Assembly (NCBI GenBank): GCA_902495155.1
Contig: CABUWD010000003.1
Coordinates: 1 to 41,469, forward strand
DNA length: 41,469 nt
Direction of reading: 5' to 3'
DNA from: an uncultured Collinsella sp.
GTDB lineage: Bacteria > Actinomycetota > Coriobacteriia > Coriobacteriales > Coriobacteriaceae
Shown here: positions 8,953-16,705 of the stretch, piece by piece
Layout: each line of letters opens with the position of its first letter
Numbering within the stretch: the first letter of the stretch is position 1
Made by a program: the position numbers and the translations under genes
Notes under the pieces: generated by a model
What the model was told of the DNA's origin: nothing
The model's database searches: none
Seen by the model: the letters and a program-made list of their open reading frames with translations, nothing else

Positions 8953-8972
8953 CGGAATTTATAAACCAAGCG

Positions 8973-9003
8973 AAGGGGGCGGCCCAGACGGGTCGCCCCC
9001 TTT
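8973..9003. terminator. Terminator between convergent PHP and methyltransferase genes
   Basis: A 13-bp GC-rich stem with one wobble (8973-8985 with 8990-9002) encloses AGAC and is followed by T residues. Confidence 0.85.
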
Positions 9004-9030
9004 CTTGTCCCAAAAATCTACTGAGGTTGG

Positions 9031-10479
9031 TTAGCGGCGTTCGAGGACCGCTACGGTTTCGGTGTGGTCGGTGTGAGGGAACATGTCGACTGGCGTGATC
9101 TTGAGCAGGCGATAGCCTCCGTCGAGGAGCTGGTGCAGGTCGCGCTCTTGGGTCACGGGGTTGCAGCTGATATAGGTGATGCGGCGCGGCTTAAGTGCGC
9201 AGGCAGCTTCGAGGAACTCGGGCGTGGAGCCGGCGCGCGGCGGGTCGATGGAAAGAACGTCGACGCGTTCGTTGTTGTCGGCGGCATCCAGGATGTAGTC
9301 GGTGGCGTCGTCGGCCATAAACCAAGCGCTGCGGGTGAGGCCGTTGAGCTCGGCATTGCGGCGTGCGTCGGCAATGCCCGCCGGGTTGCGCTCCACGCCG
9401 AGCAGCATAATGCCGATACCCTTGTTCTGGGCATCTTTAGCTGCGCAAAGACCGATGGTACCGCTGCCACAGTAGGCATCCATGAGCACATCGCCCTGGT
9501 GCAAATCCATGCCGTCGATAGCGAGCTGATAGAGCAGCTCGGTCTGCTGCGGGTTGGTCTGGTAGAACGCGGTGGGGGAGATATCGAACTCGCAGCCGAG
9601 CAGCTGGTCGCGCATGCACTCGGCGCCATATACAATGCGGGTTTCCTCGCCGAGGATGGCGTTGCCGGGACGTCCGTTGATGTTTTGGGCGACGGTGACG
9701 ATGTGCGGATTGAGTGCGGCGACAGCCTCAAAGAACTCCTGCGCATGCGGCAAGTCGCGCTGAGCGGTCACGAGCGTGACCATGACCTGGTCGGTACGCC
9801 AACCGCAGCGGACGACGGCATAGCGAAGCAAACCAAGATGCTTGTCCTCATTAAAGGCGGGAATATGCAGCCGCTCAGCTTCGCGTGCGATGCCGTTGAG
9901 AATCTGACGGGCGCCCGGTGCCTCGACGGGGCATTCGGGTACGGCAACGATCTTGTGCGTGCCGCGCTCAAAGAAACCGCAACGGACGGCGCCCTCCTTA
10001 CCGGGAGCAAAGGGAGTGGCAGCCTTATGACGAAAGCCACGCGGTGCAGGATATTTGCCCGGGTCGCCCAGGGTGACACCCATGCCACGAATAGGATCTA
10101 CAGCAATGCCCTCACGCTCACAAAGCGAAGCAAAAAGCTCCTCCATAGCAGCCTGCTTGGCGGCGAGCTGCTTCTTATAAGGACGATTGAGCGCCGTGCA
10201 CCCACCGCAAGCTTTCATGATCGAACAGGGGGACTTGGGGTCCACAGCCTTACGCGCAGACGAAACCCGATCTTTATGCGAGCGCTTGGAGCGAGTCTGA
10301 GATGCCTTATCCTCGTTCCGACGAGAGCCGGGACGCTTGGCCTTAGCCTTGCCCTTGGCCGACTTACCCTTCGCGTCCTGAGACGACTTGGATTTCTTAG
10401 AAGATTTTTTCTCCTCTGACCCCTCAGCCGCCTCGATCAAAGCACGACGAGCCTTACGCTCCGCACGAGATTCTGCCAT
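9031..10479 (-). CDS. rlmD: 23S rRNA (uracil-C5)-methyltransferase, RlmD/TrmA family
   Basis: A SAM-dependent RNA m5U methyltransferase (482 aa); the RlmD assignment is by family resemblance and the exact target base is not certain. Fe-S cluster cysteines C85, C91 and C94 are in CSIMKACGGC, with a fourth candidate in VPECPVEAPG. The SAM domain has VLMDAYCGSGTIGL and SIDPPRAGS, and the nucleophilic Cys is in YISCNPVTQ. The first ~80 residues are a Lys/Arg/Ser-rich tail in place of the TRAM domain seen in many homologues. Start 10479 has GGAG seven bases upstream; the frame extends to 10707 through the nested palindrome, which is unlikely to be coding. A 14-bp palindrome (TAATTCATGAATTA, 10492-10505) lies just upstream. 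Confidence 0.85.
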   Translation of the reverse strand: MAESRAERKARRALIEAAEGSEEKKSSKKSKSSQDAKGKSAKGKAKAKRPGSRRNEDKASQTRSKRSHKDRVSSARKAVDPKSPCSIMKACGGCTALNRPYKKQLAAKQAAMEELFASLCEREGIAVDPIRGMGVTLGDPGKYPAPRGFRHKAATPFAPGKEGAVRCGFFERGTHKIVAVPECPVEAPGARQILNGIAREAERLHIPAFNEDKHLGLLRYAVVRCGWRTDQVMVTLVTAQRDLPHAQEFFEAVAALNPHIVTVAQNINGRPGNAILGEETRIVYGAECMRDQLLGCEFDISPTAFYQTNPQQTELLYQLAIDGMDLHQGDVLMDAYCGSGTIGLCAAKDAQNKGIGIMLLGVERNPAGIADARRNAELNGLTRSAWFMADDATDYILDAADNNERVDVLSIDPPRAGSTPEFLEAACALKPRRITYISCNPVTQERDLHQLLDGGYRLLKITPVDMFPHTDHTETVAVLERR

Positions 10480-10586
10480 CAATAACTCCACTAATTCATG
10501 AATTAAAGCTGCAAGTATTGTACCGTGCCAAGCCAGCAGACGATATGCAAGCGGTTTATTCGTGTCAGTGATAAGCCCAACGACGG

Positions 10587-10725
10587 TTGCCCGCCGCGTG
10601 AGGGGTGTGGGGGTTAAGTTTATCGCGAGTTCCGCACGAACAGGAGGCCACTTAATGTGGCCTCCGTCGTGAGCAGGACTGTAGAGCAGGAAACTTAACC
10701 CCCACACCCCTCACGCGGCGGGCAA
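10587..10725. repeat. Nested inverted repeat, 35-bp perfect arms
   Basis: Bases 10587-10621 and 10691-10725 are perfect reverse complements (35 bp; arms contain CGCGTGAGGGGTGTGGGGG). The 69-base interior holds a second hairpin, GGAGGCCAC (10643-10651) with GTGGCCTCC (10657-10665), itself flanked by CACGA/TCGTG. The whole 139-base unit occupies most of the 338-base gap between the divergent methyltransferase and ABC genes. It could be a MITE-like element or a large RNA hairpin. Confidence 0.85.
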
Positions 10726-10732
10726 ACTCGCC

Positions 10733-10799
10733 TTGTGCTCTATCACGCTAAAGTGTATGATTCTGAACGTTACACGAATCACTTTACTTAACTAAAGTG
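10733..10799 (+). promoter_or_regulatory. Promoter and candidate operator of the amino-acid ABC operon
   Basis: TTGTGC (10733-10738), a 17-base spacer, and TATGAT (10756-10761) form a good promoter. The heptamer TAAAGTG occurs at 10749-10755 and 10793-10799, with its reverse complement at 10780-10786. GATTC/GAATC (10759-10763, 10776-10780) makes the first pair a longer interrupted palindrome over the -10 box, which suits a repressor site. Confidence 0.5.
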
Positions 10800-10817
10800 C
10801 CATCAAGGGGGGATACC

Positions 10818-11678
10818 ATGAACACCGATATGTCTCGTCGTCAGTTTGTTGGTCTAGCCGGCTCGCTCGCTACGGTGCTTGGCCTTGGTCTTGTCGGTTG
10901 CGGCGGTGGTGCCGGCAAGGGCTCCGCTGCTGGCTCTGCCGCGGCCAAGGATGTGAAGGGCGCTGCGGAGTCCAAGAAGCTCGTGGTGGGCTTTGATAAG
11001 TCCTATCCTCCGTACGGCTTTGTGGGCGACGATGGCGAGTACACCGGCTTTGATCTCGATCTTGCCAAGGCTGTTGCCGATAAGCAGGGCTGGGAGGTCA
11101 AATACGAGGCCATCGACTGGGATGCCAAGGATACGCTGCTTAACTCGGGCGCCATCAACTGCATCTGGAACGGCTTTACCATGGAGGGCCGTGAGGACGA
11201 CTACACGTTCTCCGAGCCGTACATGCTCAACGAGCAGGTGCTGGTGGTCAAGAAGGATGCGGGCATCAAGGGCTGGGACGATCTTGCCGGCAAGACTGTG
11301 ATTACCCAGACTGATTCCGCTGCGCAGGACGTGCTTGAGGGTGACCAGAAGGATCTGGCAGCGACGTTTGCCACGCTCGACACGATCGGCGAGTACAACA
11401 CGGCCTTTATGCAGCTCGAGAGCGGCGCGGTCGATGCCGTGGCGTGCGATCTTTCGATTGCCCAGTATCAGCTTGCCGCCAAGCCCGATGCCTATACGCA
11501 GCTTGATGAGCCGCTGTCCAGCGAGCACTACGCCGTTGGCTTTAAGAAGGGCGACACCAAGTCGGCCGATGCTGTAGCCGAGTCGCTCAAGGCGCTCTAC
11601 GAGGACGGCACGGTCAAGGACCTCTGCGATAAATATGCAGATTATGGTCTGTCTTTCGATAATTGGGTGCTCAAGTAA
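10818..11678 (+). CDS. Amino-acid ABC transporter substrate-binding lipoprotein
   Basis: Extracellular solute-binding protein, family 3 (polar amino acids; possibly cystine, glutamine or arginine, not resolvable here). The 286-residue precursor has a signal peptide with a twin-arginine-like SRRQFVG and a lipobox LVGC, so C28 should be lipidated. The mature domain starts with KLVVGFDKSYPPYGFVGDDG, typical of SBP_bac_3, followed by YTGFDLDLAKAVA and MEGREDDYTFSEPYM. ATG 10818 is chosen because AAGGGGGG precedes it; the open frame begins at GTG 10797 without a ribosome site. Its stop overlaps the permease start (TAATG). Confidence 0.92.
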   Translation: MNTDMSRRQFVGLAGSLATVLGLGLVGCGGGAGKGSAAGSAAAKDVKGAAESKKLVVGFDKSYPPYGFVGDDGEYTGFDLDLAKAVADKQGWEVKYEAIDWDAKDTLLNSGAINCIWNGFTMEGREDDYTFSEPYMLNEQVLVVKKDAGIKGWDDLAGKTVITQTDSAAQDVLEGDQKDLAATFATLDTIGEYNTAFMQLESGAVDAVACDLSIAQYQLAAKPDAYTQLDEPLSSEHYAVGFKKGDTKSADAVAESLKALYEDGTVKDLCDKYADYGLSFDNWVLK

Positions 11679-12331
11679 TGTCTATTCAGGTCATGATGCA
11701 GATGCTTGGCCAGGGATTCTTGGTCAGTTTGCAGTTGTTTGTGCTGACGCTGCTGGGGTCGATTCCGCTGGGAATCCCCGTGGCGTTTATGCGCATGAGC
11801 AAAATCGCGCCGCTTCGCTGGATTGCGCGCATCTACATTTCGGTCATGCGCGGTACGCCGCTCATGCTGCAGATGTTTGCCATCTACTTTGCCCCGTATT
11901 ACGTGTTTGGCATTTCGCTCACGCCTGATTCCAAGTGGACGGCGTGCGTTGTGGCGTTCATCATCAACTACGCCGGCTACTTTGCCGAGATCTATCGCTC
12001 GGGCTTGCAGTCGATTCCGCGCGGTCAATACGAGGCTGCCGAGGTGCTGGGCTATTCGCGCGTGCAGACGTTTCTGTATATCGTGATGCCTCAGGTCGCC
12101 AAGCGTATTCTGCCGGCGATGGGCAACGAGATCATCACGCTGGTCAAGGACACGTCGCTGGCGTTTGCCATTGGCGTGGGCGAGATGTTCTCGACCGCCA
12201 AGGCCCTGGTTGCCTCGCAGGTGAGCATGGTACCGTTTGCGATCGCGGCGCTGATTTACTGGGTCTTTAACTTTGTGGTCGAGATGCTGCTGGGCGCTGC
12301 CGAAAAGAAGCTGGACTATTATCATGACTAA
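11678..12331 (+). CDS. Amino-acid ABC transporter permease
   Basis: Inner-membrane channel subunit of the importer (217 aa, HisM/GlnP type). Several hydrophobic helices are visible, and the EAA loop that docks on the ATPase is present as QYEAAEVLGYSRVQTFLYIV. MRGTPLMLQMFAIYF is the usual N-terminal signature of the family. ATG 11678 shares its A with the preceding stop codon, which indicates translational coupling. Only one permease gene is present, so it probably works as a homodimer. Confidence 0.93.
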   Translation: MSIQVMMQMLGQGFLVSLQLFVLTLLGSIPLGIPVAFMRMSKIAPLRWIARIYISVMRGTPLMLQMFAIYFAPYYVFGISLTPDSKWTACVVAFIINYAGYFAEIYRSGLQSIPRGQYEAAEVLGYSRVQTFLYIVMPQVAKRILPAMGNEIITLVKDTSLAFAIGVGEMFSTAKALVASQVSMVPFAIAALIYWVFNFVVEMLLGAAEKKLDYYHD

Positions 12332-13088
12332 CTCAGTGATGAAAATCGAAAGCGCGCGCAAGGCGTTTGGCGGCAATGAGGTGCTCAAGGATATCTCGCT
12401 CGAGGTCAAGCGTGGCGAGGTCGTGGCGATTATCGGGCCTTCGGGTGGCGGCAAGTCCACGCTGCTGCGGTGTGCCACGCTGCTCGAGACACTCGACGGA
12501 GGCTCACTCTCGTTTGGTGACCTTGCCGTTGCGACGGATGCGGGTTCGGGCGCGGTCTATGCGAAGGGCGATGTGCCCAAGCGGGCACGCTCGCGATTCG
12601 GCCTGGTGTTCCAAAATTACAACCTGTTCCCGCACTATACCGTGATGAAAAACATCATCGATGCTCCGATTCGCGTGCTCAAGCGCCCGCGCGAGCAGGC
12701 TGAAGCACGTGCGCGTGAGTTGATCGCGCAGATGGGGCTTACGGGCAACGAGAACAAGGTGCCATGTGAGCTTTCGGGCGGTCAACAACAGCGTGTGAGT
12801 ATCGCCCGCGCCTTGGCGCTCGATCCGGAGATCCTGTTCTTTGATGAGCCGACTTCGGCGCTCGATCCCGAGCTGACGGCCGAGGTGCTGCGTGTCATTA
12901 AAGACCTTGCCGCGCAGAATATGACGATGGTGATCGTGACCCATGCGATGCAGTTTGCGCGCGATGTTGCCGACCGCGTGATCTTTATGGACGGCGGTCG
13001 CATTGTCGAGGAGGGTCCTGCCGAGCAGGTTATCGACCATCCGCGTGAGCAGCGCACCCGTGAGTTCTTGAGCCGTATCGAGGGATAG
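12324..13088 (+). CDS. Amino-acid ABC transporter ATP-binding protein
   Basis: Cytoplasmic ATPase of the importer (254 aa). Walker A GPSGGGKST is at residues 38-46, then Q-loop VFQNYNLFPHYTVMKN, signature LSGGQQQR, Walker B ILFFDEPTSALDPE and the switch His in VIVTHAMQFARD: all complete. A stretch of about 20 residues after Walker A (ATDAGSGAVYAKGDVPKRAR) is an insertion often seen in this sub-family. The start overlaps the permease gene end by 8 bases (ATGACTAA). Last gene of the three-gene operon. Confidence 0.93.
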   Translation: MTNSVMKIESARKAFGGNEVLKDISLEVKRGEVVAIIGPSGGGKSTLLRCATLLETLDGGSLSFGDLAVATDAGSGAVYAKGDVPKRARSRFGLVFQNYNLFPHYTVMKNIIDAPIRVLKRPREQAEARARELIAQMGLTGNENKVPCELSGGQQQRVSIARALALDPEILFFDEPTSALDPELTAEVLRVIKDLAAQNMTMVIVTHAMQFARDVADRVIFMDGGRIVEEGPAEQVIDHPREQRTREFLSRIEG

Positions 13089-13123
13089 GCTCAGGTATTT
13101 ACTCAACTATTAATTGAGGCGAA

Positions 13124-13158
13124 GCCGCCGCAGGTCTTACGGTCTGTGGCGGCCTTTT
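13124..13158 (+). terminator. Terminator of the amino-acid ABC operon
   Basis: GCCGCC (13124-13129) pairs with GGCGGC (13148-13153), and the stem continues inward with CAG/CTG. TTTT follows. Confidence 0.8.
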
Positions 13159-13398
13159 GTTTGCATCGACGGGGTTCAATAATCGCCTCACAAGCTTGTC
13201 TCTTCCTCTCGCCGCCTGTATTCATACGTGCGCCGAAAGGTATGCATGGACAGCCGCCCGTGAGGGTAGGGTGGTGGCATAGGACATTTGGAGGGTGAGT
13301 CGGCTCGGCTGCCGACCATGCTGCTCCCGGGATGGCACCGACCGCGAACTCTCCCCGTTGGCGTCGCGCATTGCGCGCGGCCCTGCAAGGAGGTCATC
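13159..13398 (+). other. Upstream region of the EF-G-like gene
   Basis: 240 bases without a gene of its own. An open frame in phase with the EF-G-like gene runs from 13288, but it has no ribosome site. I see no convincing promoter hexamers and no riboswitch class that I recognise, although the sequence is GC-rich and could fold. The strong AAGGAGGT (13385-13392) belongs to the gene that follows. Confidence 0.4.
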
Positions 13399-15474
13399 AT
13401 GGGTGCTCCCAAGACCGGTAACGTAAGGAACGTGGTGCTCGTAGGCCAAGGCGGGGTGGGCAAGACTTCACTCGCCGAGGCCATGCTCCACCTTTCCGGC
13501 AAGACCGCCCGCCTGGGCGGCCACGACGGCACCAAGCCCACGCTCGACTATGACCCCGAAGAGGTTAAGCGTGCGTTTTCCATCTCGACGACCATTGCAC
13601 CGATCGACTGGAAGGGCGCGCGCATCAATGTGCTCGATGCCCCGTGCTACCCCGATTTTATTGGCGACGCCTTTGCCGCGATGAGCGTCTGCGAGACGGC
13701 TCTGTTTGTGGTCGACGCCGAGGCCGGCCCGCAGCCTACGACGGTTAAGCTCTGGTATGCCGCCGAGGACCTGCGCTTGGCGCGTGCGGTGTTCGTAAAC
13801 CGCCTGTCGCGCTCCGAGGCCAGCTTTGCGACCACGATGGACCTGCTGCAGGAGCGCTTTGGCACGCGACTGGGCGCCGTGACCCTTCCCTGGGGCGAAG
13901 GCGAGGACTTTGACGGCATCATCGACCTGGTGCGCATGAAGGCGCGCCATTGCAACGGCACCGAAGCCGTTGAGTCGGAGATTCCCGAGGAGTATCGTGC
14001 CCAGGCCGAGGAAGCCCATGACCATCTGTGCGAGCTGGTGGCCGAGGCCGACGATGAGCTGATGATGAAGTACTTGGAAGGCGAGGAGACGCTGACGCAG
14101 GAGGAGCTTGAGGGCCTGCTGTCGAAGGCGATCGCCGAGCGCATCTTTGTGCCGGTCTTTGCGGGCGATTGCATTAAGGAGCAGGGCGTCAACTCGCTGA
14201 TGGACGACATCGCAACGTACTTCCCGGCGCCGACGGACTACGGCGAGATGCCGCTCATCGACGGCGATTCGCTTAAGATCTCGAGTGACGATGACCGCCC
14301 GGTGGCGTTTGTGTTTAAGACGCTGGCCGATCCGCAACAGGGTCGCATCAGCTTTATCAAGGTACTGACGGGCACGCTTGAGCCGGGCCTTGAGCTGATC
14401 AACGCGCGTACCCGCAAGAGCGAGCGTCTGGCCCACCTGTATGTGATGTGCGGCCGCGATATGACCGAGGTTGGCCACGCTTATGCCGGTGACATCATCG
14501 TGGCACCCAAGCTGGCGGCCGAGACGGGCGATACGCTCTCCATTACCGGCAAGGTCGAGGCTGCGGCGTTTAAGTTCCCCAACTCGCAGTACCGCATCGC
14601 CATTGAGGCCGAGAATCGCGGGGACGAAGAGAAGCTCTACACGTTTATCGAGAAGGCCTGCAAGGCCGATCCGACCATGAGCATCGACCGCGACGAGGAG
14701 ACTGGCCAGACCATTATTTCGGCGGTGGGCGAGGCGCAGGTTTCGGTCCTGCTCAACCGTCTGGAGGATCGCACCAAGGTCGCCGCCAAGAGCGTGCCGA
14801 TCCGCATCCCGTATCGCGAGACCATCCGCCGCACGGCGAGCGCTCAGGGCCGCCACAAGAAGCAGACCGGTGGTGCCGGTCAGTATGGCGACTGCTGGCT
14901 GCGCGTTGAGCCGCTCATTGGGCCCGACGGCACGAGCGATGGCTATGAGTTTGTTGACGAGGTCGTGGGCGGTCGCATTCCGCGTTCGCTCATTCCCGCC
15001 GTGGACAAGGGCGTTCAGGAGACCATGAAGGACGGTATTATTGCCGGCTATCCGCTCACGGGCATTCGCGTGGCTGTGTACGACGGCTCGTATCACAGCG
15101 TCGACTCCAACGAGATGGCGTTCCGCGCGGCGGCTCGCATCGGCCTGCGCAAGGCATGCGCCAATGCCGACCCGGTGGTGCTGGAGCCCATCGAGGAAAT
15201 CACGGTGACTATCCCCGAGAGCTACGCCGGCGCCGTGATGGGCGACATCTCGGCATCGCGCGGTCGCGTGACGGGTATGGAGACCGATGAGCGCGGCGAC
15301 ACCGTGGTCATCGCCCAGGCGCCGCTGGCCGAGTTGACGGATTACTCGACGCGCCTGCGCTCTATCACGCGCGGCACGGGTGACTTTACCATGAAGCCCG
15401 CTGGCTATGAGCAGGTTCCCTATGACGTTCAGGCCAAGCTGGTCGAGCGCTATGAGGAGGGTCGCGCCAAGTAG
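13399..15474 (+). CDS. Elongation factor G-like translational GTPase (FusA2/EF-G2 type)
   Basis: A 691-residue EF-G paralogue with the full domain order: GTPase domain, domain II (VAFVFKTLADPQQGRISFIKVLTG), domain III, domain IV (RHKKQTGGAGQYGDCWLRVEP) and domain V (GAVMGDISASRGRVTGMET). The EF-G2 group is of uncertain function and is thought not to replace EF-G in elongation. G1 is normal (GQGGVGKT, 16-23). G3, usually DTPGxxDF, reads DAPCYPDF (80-87), and G4, usually NKxD, reads NRLS (134-137). Loss of the guanine-specifying Asp suggests altered or lost GTP binding. Start 13399 has a perfect AAGGAGGT. Monocistronic. Confidence 0.85.
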   Translation: MGAPKTGNVRNVVLVGQGGVGKTSLAEAMLHLSGKTARLGGHDGTKPTLDYDPEEVKRAFSISTTIAPIDWKGARINVLDAPCYPDFIGDAFAAMSVCETALFVVDAEAGPQPTTVKLWYAAEDLRLARAVFVNRLSRSEASFATTMDLLQERFGTRLGAVTLPWGEGEDFDGIIDLVRMKARHCNGTEAVESEIPEEYRAQAEEAHDHLCELVAEADDELMMKYLEGEETLTQEELEGLLSKAIAERIFVPVFAGDCIKEQGVNSLMDDIATYFPAPTDYGEMPLIDGDSLKISSDDDRPVAFVFKTLADPQQGRISFIKVLTGTLEPGLELINARTRKSERLAHLYVMCGRDMTEVGHAYAGDIIVAPKLAAETGDTLSITGKVEAAAFKFPNSQYRIAIEAENRGDEEKLYTFIEKACKADPTMSIDRDEETGQTIISAVGEAQVSVLLNRLEDRTKVAAKSVPIRIPYRETIRRTASAQGRHKKQTGGAGQYGDCWLRVEPLIGPDGTSDGYEFVDEVVGGRIPRSLIPAVDKGVQETMKDGIIAGYPLTGIRVAVYDGSYHSVDSNEMAFRAAARIGLRKACANADPVVLEPIEEITVTIPESYAGAVMGDISASRGRVTGMETDERGDTVVIAQAPLAELTDYSTRLRSITRGTGDFTMKPAGYEQVPYDVQAKLVERYEEGRAK

Positions 15475-15507
15475 CGTGCGATTTTGCCTGCAATGTAGGT
15501 GCTGACG

Positions 15508-15543
15508 AAAGGGCCGCCTTGGGTAACCGGGACGGCCTTATTT
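15508..15543 (+). terminator. Terminator after the EF-G-like gene
   Basis: AAGG(G)CCG pairs with CGGCCTT (15509-15516 with 15533-15539; one bulged G); ATTT follows. Confidence 0.6.
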
Positions 15544-15544
15544 G

Positions 15545-15580
15545 ATCCCTTGGGGACGGAGGAAAACGGATCATTTTTAG
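15545..15580. repeat. Possible degenerate GGGGACGG repeat half
   Basis: CTTGGGGACGGAGGAAAACGG followed by ATCATTTTT resembles one arm of the GGGGAC-type palindromes elsewhere in the window, but has no partner arm here. Confidence 0.3.
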
Positions 15581-15602
15581 GTTACGGGCGGCGCGGTCGA
15601 AG

Positions 15603-16586
15603 CTAGTCTCCGGATGCCTGGTTGCGGCCGGTGGCGTAGTCGATCTGCACGTGCGGCTGCAGGTTGTAGCAGTACACGTGGAAGCAGAGGGTCTTGCCGT
15701 GGTCCTCGATCGATTGCGCCTCAAGGCGCACGCCACGGCAGACAAGTTCCTCTTCGTTATACATGGGCGTGACGCGGTAGAGCACATGGTTGCCCGTATC
15801 GCGAATATAGTTGAGAATCTGCTCCTCAAACGGCAGCATGCCCGTTTCGTTGAGATAGCGCGTGCCGGTGAGGAGATTTTTGCGGTTGGCGTTTTCGCCG
15901 CAGAGCGACCAGGCGATAAGGTGGCAGCGGTTGTAGAGGCTCTGGCCCGGAATAAAGTCGTAGCGCTGCTGGTGCCAACCGGCAGGATGGATACGCGAGA
16001 TATCGCCGCGCTCGCCTTGACCGAGTGATTCGGGGCCCACGCAGGCGAGTGCTTTGCGGGTGCGGCCCAGGCTGTCGAGCTTGGAGAACTTCTTAAAGCA
16101 GCTCTCTTCTGTAGCGCGCTCGTATTCATCGAGCGTGAATGATGGTGTGCCGAGCGGGTGCGTGCTGTCGGCGCGAAGGGCAACGTAGGGGTTGCCGGCG
16201 TAGTCGGGAATGCTGCTGAGATAAACACCGCGGGCGCGGTTGAGGTCGGGGTTTTCGACCTCGTCGATGGGGGTGGCGGCACTGTCCGCGGAAACGTCGT
16301 CATCGGTGTCGGTTGCGGCGGAATCGGAGCCATCGCCAGAGTCCTGGCCGTTTTGAGGGTCCGGGGAGCTCGCCGTTCCCGATTCGAGCCGGGCAACCAG
16401 GTCTGCCTCGTCGTCGGTGCGGCTGGGGCTCTCGTTTTGTTTTTCGGCCAGAGCCGCCGCTTGCTCATCGCTTTGCGGCGACAGCAGCTTGGGCGCCCCG
16501 TCAAGCGATCCCGTAAACAGCGCAAACCCTAGCACCACGGTGGTGCCGATGGAAAGTATTTGCTTGTAGGCGGGCTTGCGCGACAT
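15603..16586 (-). CDS. DNA/RNA non-specific endonuclease, membrane-anchored or secreted
   Basis: A beta-beta-alpha-metal nuclease of the streptococcal DNA-entry/secreted-DNase type. A hydrophobic N-terminal segment (about residues 9-28, ILSIGTTVVLGFALFTGSL) acts as signal or anchor. Residues ~40-105 are an acidic, Ser/Asp/Gln-rich linker. The catalytic core has YNRCHLIAWSLCG, in which the His is the general base, and NRKNLLTGTRYLN, in which the first Asn after NRK is a probable Mg ligand. Likely roles are nutrient nucleic-acid degradation or DNA uptake; neither is shown. AGGAG precedes ATG 16586. It lies downstream of the LacI gene on the same strand with a 119-base gap. Confidence 0.82.
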   Translation of the reverse strand: MSRKPAYKQILSIGTTVVLGFALFTGSLDGAPKLLSPQSDEQAAALAEKQNESPSRTDDEADLVARLESGTASSPDPQNGQDSGDGSDSAATDTDDDVSADSAATPIDEVENPDLNRARGVYLSSIPDYAGNPYVALRADSTHPLGTPSFTLDEYERATEESCFKKFSKLDSLGRTRKALACVGPESLGQGERGDISRIHPAGWHQQRYDFIPGQSLYNRCHLIAWSLCGENANRKNLLTGTRYLNETGMLPFEEQILNYIRDTGNHVLYRVTPMYNEEELVCRGVRLEAQSIEDHGKTLCFHVYCYNLQPHVQIDYATGRNQASGD

Positions 16587-16671
16587 TGAGGCTCCTGGAT
16601 GGACGGTTGGGAATCTACCAGTCTAGCAGGAGCCGGCAAGGGCCGTTCTGTCGAACAAATACTTAAGATTT

Positions 16672-16700
16672 GAGACAAACGCTACTGATTCATTTGTCCC
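16672..16700. repeat. Imperfect palindrome ending in TTTGTCCC
   Basis: GACAAA (16674-16679) and TTTGTC (16693-16698) frame a 13-base loop just after the LacI stop codon. Read on the minus strand it begins GGGACAAATG and may be a diverged member of the GGGACA repeats or a weak terminator. Confidence 0.35.
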
Positions 16701-16705
16701 GCGGT

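Noticed and set aside
13159..13398. Riboswitch or RNase P-type RNA before the EF-G-like gene
   Set aside because: GC-rich and foldable, but none of the conserved motifs of the RNA classes I know is present.
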